A DNA stretch of 11,436 nt, from the NCBI GenBank assembly GCA_900553345.1, contig USDE01000024.1:1-11436 (forward strand), read 5' to 3'. Position numbers and translations under genes: made by a program. The notes under the pieces were generated by a model, which was not told where the DNA came from, made no database searches, and saw only the letters and a program-made list of their open reading frames with translations. Positions 7,288 to 11,436 of this stretch are shown one piece after another; the stretch's first letter is position 1; every line of letters starts with the position of its first letter. Source of the DNA: an uncultured Collinsella sp. Lineage in GTDB: Bacteria; Actinomycetota; Coriobacteriia; Coriobacteriales; Coriobacteriaceae.

Positions 7288-7340
7288 GTTGAACCAAAGA
7301 AGGCGGGGTAGGCCTGCGATGAGGTTTTGCCCCGCCCTCG
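7288..7340 (-). terminator. Terminator of the 2-hydroxyacid dehydrogenase gene
   Basis: On the minus strand GGCGGGG (7330-7336) pairs with CCCCGCC (7302-7308); a wobble and an A-T pair extend the stem, with a 21-base loop. The strand then reads TTCTTTGGTT. The stem is GC-rich and the tail only moderately T-rich, so it is a plausible rather than perfect terminator. It sits back to back with the gldA terminator between convergent genes. Confidence 0.65.
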
Positions 7341-7345
7341 TTTGA

Positions 7346-8266
7346 CTACAGCTCGCAAACGTTTTGCGCGCGACCCTCGACGTAGGCGACGACGTTGTCG
7401 AACTCAATCTTGGCGCGGCGCTGCATGGCCTCGTGCGTAAGGAAGCCTACATGTGGCGTGAAGGTGCAGTTCTTGGCGTTGACGAGCGCGTAGTCGGCGG
7501 GGATGGGCGGCTCCATATCAAAGACGTCGATGCCGGCACCGGCGAGCTTATCGTCGTTGAGTGCCTGGGCAAGGGCATCGTTATCCACGATGGCACCGCG
7601 GGCGCAGTTGATAAAGACGGCACCGTCCTTCATCTGGGCGAACTGCTCGGTGCCAAAGCTCTTGCGCGTGGTGTCATTGTTAGGCAGGTGCAGGCTTACG
7701 ATATCGGACTCGGCGAGCAACTGCTCGAGCGAAACCTGCTCAATGCCGGCCTCGGCTGCCTCGGGATGCTCGTGGCGGGCATATCCCAGCACGCGGGCGC
7801 CAAAGGCCTTAAAGAGACGACCCGTGGCGCAGCCGATCTTACCGCAGCCCACGATACCCACGGTCTTGTCGCGGATCTCGGTGCCCATTAGGCCGGCGCT
7901 CGTCTTGCCGCTGCGGACGGCGGCATCGGCGGCGCCCACCTTGCGCAGCACGTCGATGGTCAGGCCAAGGGTGAGCTCGGCGACCGAAACGTCGGAGTAG
8001 CCGGCGCAGTTGCGAACCTCAACACCGCGCTCACGGCAGGCGGAAAGCCCCACGTGGTCGATGCCCGTAAAGGCAACGGCGATCATCTTGAGCGCATCGG
8101 CGCCGGCGACGACCTCGGCGCCCTCGCTGCGTCGAGCGAGCTCGGCCGGATCGGTTGTTTTGGTATCGAAATAGACAAACTCGTGTCCGGCGTCCTTAAG
8201 GGGTGCGGAGAGCCTGTCGAGGGTCTGCTCGGGTACTCCCAACGGTTCGATCAGGGCAATCTTCAT
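7346..8266 (-). CDS. D-2-hydroxyacid dehydrogenase, NAD-binding type
   Basis: A 306-residue member of the D-isomer-specific 2-hydroxyacid dehydrogenase family (PF00389/PF02826), reducing a 2-oxoacid to a D-2-hydroxyacid or the reverse; the substrate is not readable. The NAD-binding site is GIVGCGKIG (137-145), with GxGxxG at 140-145. The catalytic set is R223 (NCARGAIVD), E252 (DMEPP) and H272 (TPHVGF). There is no ACT domain, so it is not full-length SerA; glycerate or hydroxypyruvate reductase and lactate dehydrogenase-like activities remain open. Start ATG 8266 is fixed by GAGGAG 7 bases upstream; the frame continues upstream without a better start. Odd point: residues 50-60 run AEVV directly into AGADALKM, where relatives have about 13 extra residues including part of the substrate-binding loop. 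Single-gene transcription unit, convergent with gldA and divergent from the ferredoxin gene. Confidence 0.9.
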   Translation of the reverse strand: MKIALIEPLGVPEQTLDRLSAPLKDAGHEFVYFDTKTTDPAELARRSEGAEVVAGADALKMIAVAFTGIDHVGLSACRERGVEVRNCAGYSDVSVAELTLGLTIDVLRKVGAADAAVRSGKTSAGLMGTEIRDKTVGIVGCGKIGCATGRLFKAFGARVLGYARHEHPEAAEAGIEQVSLEQLLAESDIVSLHLPNNDTTRKSFGTEQFAQMKDGAVFINCARGAIVDNDALAQALNDDKLAGAGIDVFDMEPPIPADYALVNAKNCTFTPHVGFLTHEAMQRRAKIEFDNVVAYVEGRAQNVCEL

Positions 8267-8283
8267 CTTGTGACTCCTCAATA

Positions 8284-8301
8284 AACCTAGGCGATTAGGT
8301 T
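8284..8301. repeat. Operator-like inverted repeat before the hydroxyacid dehydrogenase
   Basis: AACCTA (8284-8289) and TAGGTT (8296-8301) form perfect 6-base arms around a 6-base spacer. A third TAGGT lies at 8314-8318, 18 bases from the second. It sits 18-35 bases upstream of the minus-strand start codon, between the ribosome-binding site and the candidate -10 element, a place where a repressor could act. Confidence 0.4.
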
Positions 8302-8309
8302 GGCAATAG

Positions 8310-8315
8310 ATTGTA
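8310..8315 (-). promoter_or_regulatory. Candidate -10 element for the hydroxyacid dehydrogenase
   Basis: The minus strand reads TACAAT, one mismatch from TATAAT, about 44 bases before the start codon. No clear -35 element is seen at 16-18 bases spacing. Confidence 0.3.
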
Positions 8316-8420
8316 GGTCTATTTGCCTCAAAGGTGCTCCGCGTGTAATTTGCCCGAGGCGTGGGCCGATGGCGTATCATTATCTCTTGCTTGTTTGCAC
8401 TGCTCAGGGAGGGGCCGCGC

Positions 8421-9674
8421 ATGGCGCAGGAACACGATCTGTTTGATGACATTATCGAGATCAGCAAGGGTTTCGACTTTCTTAAAAACCCGCTTGGCGG
8501 CGTGACCGATGCACTCGATCCATCGGCGCCGCAGTGGAATCCTGCCGACTACAAGGAGCGCCCGCGCGGCAACACCATTCCGTGCTTGACCTGCAAAAAC
8601 GAAAAGAGCGGCTGCACCGCGTGTATGGACGTGTGCCCGGTCAACGCTATCGAGGTCGAGGAAGACTCCATCGAGATCCTCGACTCCTGTCGCAAGTGCG
8701 GTCTGTGCGCCGCTACTTGCCCGACGGAGGCGATCATCTCTCCGCGCCTGGCACCCAAAAACGTCTACGACGACATTGTCTCGGCGGCTACGAGCCATGA
8801 GACCGCCTACGTTACCTGCACGCGTGCCCTTAAGCGCATGCCGCGCGAAAACGAAGTCGTCGTCGCCTGCGTGGGCGATATTACGGCAGAGACTTGGTTT
8901 TCGGTACTGGCCGATTATCCCAACGTGAGCGTCTACCTGCCGTTGGGCGTGTGCGATAAGTGCCGCAACACCGGCGGTGAGGACATTCTGGGCGAGGCGA
9001 TTGCGAAGGCCGAGGAGTGGTCCGGCACGGGTATGGGCTTGGAGGTCGACTCCAAGAGCCTCAAATGCCATAAGCGCCGCGAGTACGAGCGCAAGGAGTA
9101 CATGGAAAAGATTGCCCGCACGACGGGCTTGACGGTGACCAAGCTCAACCCGGCGACGGCGGCGCTGGCCTCGGTGACGCAAAAGCTCAAGGCCCATCGC
9201 CATCAGATTACCCAGCTGGAGCGCACGCTCAACACCATGTGCGGCACCACGACGACCAAGCGTCGCCGTTCGCTCACCCATGGGCGGCAGCTGGTGCTCT
9301 CGACATTGCAAAACCACCCCGAGCTTGCCCAGAACATGCAGGTGAGCACACCGGAGTGCGATTTTGACAAGTGTACGTCGTGCGGCGAGTGCGTCAACGT
9401 GTGCCCCACGTTTGCCTGCGATCTGGTGGGAAGCGGCCGCTTTGCGTTGGAGTCCACGTATTGTTTAGGCTGCGGCGCCTGTGTCAAGGTTTGTCCCGAG
9501 CATGCGCTCAAGCTTGTTGAGCACGACGCGTCCAATCTGGTCGTCGTCGATCCCGAAGCCGAGGAAAAGGCCGCCCAGAAGGCGAAGGCTCACGAAGAAG
9601 CTGAGAAGGTCAAAGCCGAGGCAAAGGCCAAGCTCGACAAGATGCTCGATCAGGTGGAGAAGCTCGCGGACTAG
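8421..9674 (+). CDS. Multi-cluster 4Fe-4S ferredoxin-type protein
   Basis: A 417-residue cytoplasmic electron-transfer protein of unknown partner. There are two pairs of ferredoxin motifs at opposite ends. N-terminal: C58-x6-C65-x2-C68-x3-C72-P (with an extra C55) and C90/C93/C96/C100 (CRKCGLCAATCP). C-terminal: C318/C321/C324/C328 (CTSCGECVNVCP) and C348/C351/C354/C358 (CLGCGACVKVCP). Four [4Fe-4S] clusters are therefore expected. Between them, about 127-200 is a domain with VVVACVGDITAETWF and YLPLGVCDKC (C178, C181), reminiscent of domains in hydrogenase and heterodisulfide-reductase-associated proteins. Residues 245-300 are helical and basic. The tail (376-417) is a charged Lys/Glu/Ala coiled coil. 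Start ATG 8421 follows AGGGAGGGG by 6 bases. No redox partner is encoded nearby, so its role is undefined. Confidence 0.85.
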   Translation: MAQEHDLFDDIIEISKGFDFLKNPLGGVTDALDPSAPQWNPADYKERPRGNTIPCLTCKNEKSGCTACMDVCPVNAIEVEEDSIEILDSCRKCGLCAATCPTEAIISPRLAPKNVYDDIVSAATSHETAYVTCTRALKRMPRENEVVVACVGDITAETWFSVLADYPNVSVYLPLGVCDKCRNTGGEDILGEAIAKAEEWSGTGMGLEVDSKSLKCHKRREYERKEYMEKIARTTGLTVTKLNPATAALASVTQKLKAHRHQITQLERTLNTMCGTTTTKRRRSLTHGRQLVLSTLQNHPELAQNMQVSTPECDFDKCTSCGECVNVCPTFACDLVGSGRFALESTYCLGCGACVKVCPEHALKLVEHDASNLVVVDPEAEEKAAQKAKAHEEAEKVKAEAKAKLDKMLDQVEKLAD

Positions 9675-9684
9675 TCAGCGAGCT
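9661..9684. repeat. 24-base near-perfect palindrome over the ferredoxin gene's stop codon
   Basis: AGCTCGC (9661-9667) and GCGAGCT (9678-9684) flank the inner palindrome GACTAGTC (9669-9676); only the pair 9668/9677 mismatches. It covers the last codons and the TAG stop. No clear T-run follows, so a terminator role is weak; an operator or 3'-end mRNA structure is possible. Confidence 0.5.
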
Positions 9685-9701
9685 CTATCTCTGCTTCATT
9701 T

Positions 9702-9745
9702 GCGCCGCCGCGGTGTCCGGATTCGCCCGGATGCTGCGGCGGCGC
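9702..9745. repeat. 19-bp hairpin upstream of ychF
   Basis: GCGCCGCCGC (9702-9711) pairs perfectly with GCGGCGGCGC (9736-9745). Pairing continues inward to a 19-bp stem (9702-9720 with 9727-9745) including three G-U pairs, with a 6-base loop ATTCGC. The 3' side is TATACTTATACGG rather than a T-run. It may terminate the ferredoxin transcript inefficiently, or act on the ychF promoter, whose candidate -10 directly abuts it. Confidence 0.6.
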
Positions 9746-9751
9746 TATACT
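9746..9751 (+). promoter_or_regulatory. Candidate -10 element of ychF
   Basis: TATACT begins one base after the hairpin ends and lies 37 bases before the ychF start. The only candidate -35, TTCGCC at 9722-9727 (18-base spacing), is poor and falls in the hairpin loop. Confidence 0.35.
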
Positions 9752-9788
9752 TATACGGTTTGAAGTACCTGTACCAAAAGGAGCTGTC

Positions 9789-10865
9789 GTGTCCCTTTCC
9801 ATCGGTATCGTGGGCCTGCCCAACGTGGGCAAGTCGACGCTGTTCACCGCGCTTACCAAAAAGACCGGCCTTGCCGCCAACTACCCGTTTGCCACGATCG
9901 ACCCCAACGTGGGTATCGTCGACGTGCCCGATAGCCGCTTGCAAAAGCTTGCCGACATCGTTAACCCGGGTCGCATTGTGCCGGCGACGGTCGAGTTCGT
10001 CGACATCGCAGGTCTGGTGAAGGGCGCTAACGAGGGCGAGGGCCTGGGCAACCAGTTCCTGGCCAACATTCGCGAGACCGACGCTATCTGCGAGGTCGTG
10101 CGCTACTTTAAGGACCCCAACGTCATGCGTGAGGTGGGCCGCACGGGCGAGTTCGTCGATCCCGCCGGCGATGCCGACACCATCATGACCGAGCTCATCC
10201 TGGCCGACATGGGCACGCTCGAGAAGCAGCTGCCTAAGCTCGAGAAGGAGGCCAAGCGCGACAAGGAGCTCATGCCCAAGTTCGAGGTTGCCAAGCGCCT
10301 GCTTGCCTGGCTCAACGAGGGCAAGCGCGCCGCATCCATGGAGATGACCGACGAGGAGCGTGCCGCCGCCAAGGGGCTGTTCCTGCTCACCATGAAGCCC
10401 ATCCTGTATGTGGCCAACGTGGACGAGGATATGCTCAACGAGGACCTGGCGCCCATCGACGGCGTCAAGCCGCTGCCGATCTGCGCCAAGATCGAGGCCG
10501 AGCTTTCCGAGCTCGATCCCGAGGACGCTGCCGACTACCTGGAAAGCCTAGGCCTGGAGCAGCCCGGCCTGGACGTGCTCGCTCAGGCTGCCTACAAGCT
10601 GCTCGGCCTGCAGTCGTTCTTTACGGCCGGCGAGATGGAGGTCAAGGCCTGGACGGTGCGTCAGGGCGCGACCGCCCCGCAGGCCGCCGGTGTCATCCAC
10701 ACCGACTTTGAGCGCGGCTTTATTAAGGCCGAGGTTATTGGCTACGACGACTACATCGAGCTCGGCGGCGAGCAGGGCGCCAAGGCCGCCGGCAAGCTGC
10801 GCATTGAGGGCAAGGACTATGTCATGGCCGATGGCGACGTCGTGCACTTCCGCTTTAACGTGTAA
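9789..10865 (+). CDS. ychF: Redox/ribosome-associated P-loop ATPase YchF (Ola1 family)
   Basis: A 358-residue Obg-family nucleotide-binding protein; the family binds ribosomes and the 26S/70S machinery and in studied members prefers ATP. Motifs: P-loop GLPNVGKS (9-16), [10 protein letters not shown] (31-40), DIAG (72-75), [20 protein letters not shown] (79-98), and NVDE (210-213) where GTPases have NKxD. The helical domain spans about 135-200. The TGS domain is C-terminal (about 275-358), with [16 protein letters not shown] and a terminal HFRFNV as in E. coli. The start is GTG, supported by AAGGAG 5 bases upstream. Odd point: the loop with the family's conserved His reads [17 protein letters not shown]; no His occurs before H304. 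The downstream small membrane gene follows 11 bases after the stop, so the two are probably cotranscribed. Confidence 0.97.
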   Translation: MSLSIGIVGLPNVGKSTLFTALTKKTGLAANYPFATIDPNVGIVDVPDSRLQKLADIVNPGRIVPATVEFVDIAGLVKGANEGEGLGNQFLANIRETDAICEVVRYFKDPNVMREVGRTGEFVDPAGDADTIMTELILADMGTLEKQLPKLEKEAKRDKELMPKFEVAKRLLAWLNEGKRAASMEMTDEERAAAKGLFLLTMKPILYVANVDEDMLNEDLAPIDGVKPLPICAKIEAELSELDPEDAADYLESLGLEQPGLDVLAQAAYKLLGLQSFFTAGEMEVKAWTVRQGATAPQAAGVIHTDFERGFIKAEVIGYDDYIELGGEQGAKAAGKLRIEGKDYVMADGDVVHFRFNV

Positions 10866-10876
10866 GGACGACGCAT

Positions 10877-11260
10877 ATGTTTAAATATGGCAAAAAAGCT
10901 GGCTACATGGGTATTGCGCTGCTCGTACTTGCGGTGATTCCGCTGGTGGTTGCAGCGTGTGTTATCCCCAACATTGGCTCCGAGGTGGCAACGAAGTTTA
11001 ACGCCGCCGGCGAGGTGACGCGCTGGGGTAAGAGCTACGAGCTGCTGGCACTGCCGGTACTCAATCTGCTGCTGAGCGTGGCGACGTACTTTACGGCGGG
11101 ACGCCAAGCCAAGAACAATGACGACTCCGCCGCCATGGCGCGCATCGTGTGCGAGCGCTACCTGCGCAACGGTTGCATCACGGGTGTGTTCCTCAACGTG
11201 ATCAACGTTTACTTTATGTACTCGGCGATTACCGGAACGGGCTTTGGCTTTGGTTTCTAG
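10877..11260 (+). CDS. Small DUF1648-like membrane protein
   Basis: A 127-residue integral membrane protein of unknown function. Three hydrophobic segments are seen at about 11-33, 55-73 and 97-118. After the first segment, KFNAAGEVTRWGKS (40-53) matches the short extracytoplasmic motif of DUF1648 (PF07853), the domain seen at the start of SdpI-type immunity proteins ('IP.HfNa.Ge.drwgsK'). It is much shorter than SdpI and lacks the rest of that protein. The C-terminus is Gly/Phe-rich (GTGFGFGF). The start ATG has AAGGA 8 bases upstream, overlapping the end of ychF's stop region. It ends 9 bases before the stop of a convergent gene. An immunity or sensor role is only suggested by the family name. 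Confidence 0.8.
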   Translation: MFKYGKKAGYMGIALLVLAVIPLVVAACVIPNIGSEVATKFNAAGEVTRWGKSYELLALPVLNLLLSVATYFTAGRQAKNNDDSAAMARIVCERYLRNGCITGVFLNVINVYFMYSAITGTGFGFGF

Positions 11261-11269
11261 CTTGTCCTT

Positions 11270-11436
11270 TTAGACAACGAGCCTGCAAGCATATTCGATG
11301 GCTGCTGCGAGGCCGCCGCTCGATCGTGGTTGAAAGACTGCATCGGCGGCGGCCTCGTTTTCGTATCCGGCGCCGCGAAGGGCGAGTGCTATGCCGGCTT
11401 CTAAAAGGAGCGGCAGGCCGCGTTGGCTGGTTGCGA
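11270..11436 (-). CDS. C-terminal end of an unidentified protein, possibly HAD-like (5' part off window)
   Basis: Fifty-four residues of open frame precede the TAA stop at 11272-11270, running off the right edge. The sequence includes QRGLPLLLEAGIALALRG, then ADAVFQPRSSGGLAAAI. That layout, hydrophobic 'LPLL.eAGia.al', then 'AD.V' and 'gGLa.aI', resembles the end of Cof-type HAD hydrolases. The Asp pair of HAD motif IV (GDxxND) would be replaced here by non-acidic residues, so the assignment is weak. The other frames are stop-broken or Arg-rich without protein-like pattern, so this is the likely coding frame. Confidence 0.5.
   Translation of the reverse strand, partial: ATSQRGLPLLLEAGIALALRGAGYENEAAADAVFQPRSSGGLAAAIEYACRLVV
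11308..11361 (+). terminator. Possible terminator of the ychF transcript inside the convergent gene
   Basis: CGAGGCCGCCG (11308-11318) pairs perfectly over 11 bases with CGGCGGCCTCG (11347-11357), followed by TTTT (11358-11361). The 28-base loop is long. Because the convergent genes end 9 bases apart, any plus-strand terminator must lie in the opposing coding region. The arms may instead be chance from Ala/Gly codons. Confidence 0.35.

Noticed and set aside
7263..7300. Possible dispersed repeat between the two terminators (AAAGGGGTCAGGTTAG and the small inverted pair GGTT/AACC)
   Set aside because: Only one copy is in the window, so repetition cannot be shown; a genome-wide search would be needed.
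7346..8266. Assignment as phosphoglycerate dehydrogenase SerA
   Set aside because: No C-terminal ACT domain, only 306 residues, and no serine-pathway neighbours.
8328..9317. Minus-strand open frame (329 codons) opposite the ferredoxin gene, and a similar one at 6091-6921 opposite gldA
   Set aside because: Both are antisense shadows; the opposite strand carries complete cysteine-cluster and GldA motifs respectively.
1..11436. CRISPR array, tRNA/rRNA genes, insertion sequences or phage genes
   Set aside because: No regular repeat-spacer pattern, RNA-gene signature, transposase or integrase motif was seen on either strand.

Overview
This 11.4-kb window is GC-rich bacterial chromosome. The lipid II amidation enzymes (MurT/GatD), the actinobacterial flavour of the coding sequences and the fermentative, iron-sulphur-rich gene set point to an anaerobic gut actinobacterium of the Coriobacteriia, most like Collinsella. 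That placement is inference from gene content and codon style; no rRNA or marker gene was compared. No tRNA, rRNA, insertion sequence, prophage or CRISPR array was seen.

Layout, left to right. (1) Minus strand, 4301 down to the left edge: a probable three-gene operon. It holds two tandem proteins of unknown function built of helical TPR/ST7-like repeats (358 and 347 residues, apparently paralogous to each other), then one uninterrupted frame carrying MurT and GatD fused in a single polypeptide. (2) A 500-base divergent intergenic region, 4302-4801, with several repeated short motifs and a hairpin. (3) Plus strand: an iron-containing alcohol dehydrogenase (4802-6025), a strong terminator, then glycerol dehydrogenase gldA (6109-7209) and another strong terminator. 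(4) Minus strand: a D-2-hydroxyacid dehydrogenase (7346-8266) converging on gldA, with its own terminator. (5) Plus strand: a multi-cluster ferredoxin-type protein (8421-9674), two strong inverted repeats, the universally conserved ATPase/GTPase ychF (9789-10865), and a small DUF1648-like membrane protein (10877-11260). (6) The 3' end of a convergent minus-strand gene, perhaps HAD-like, running off the right edge.

How it fits together. The MurT-GatD fusion should amidate D-glutamate in the peptidoglycan stem. The three dehydrogenases fit NAD(H) recycling in a fermenting anaerobe: alcohol, glycerol/dihydroxyacetone and 2-hydroxyacid interconversion. The polyferredoxin would carry electrons to or from an unidentified partner. 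The genes mostly look like ordinary core and accessory metabolism.

The points most worth a second look are the MurT-GatD fusion, the paralogous gene pair upstream of it, a YchF with no histidine at all in its G and helical domains (where the family has a functionally important His), and a 2-hydroxyacid dehydrogenase that seems to lack about 13 residues of its substrate domain. I did not find convincing evidence of a wholly new multi-gene system.
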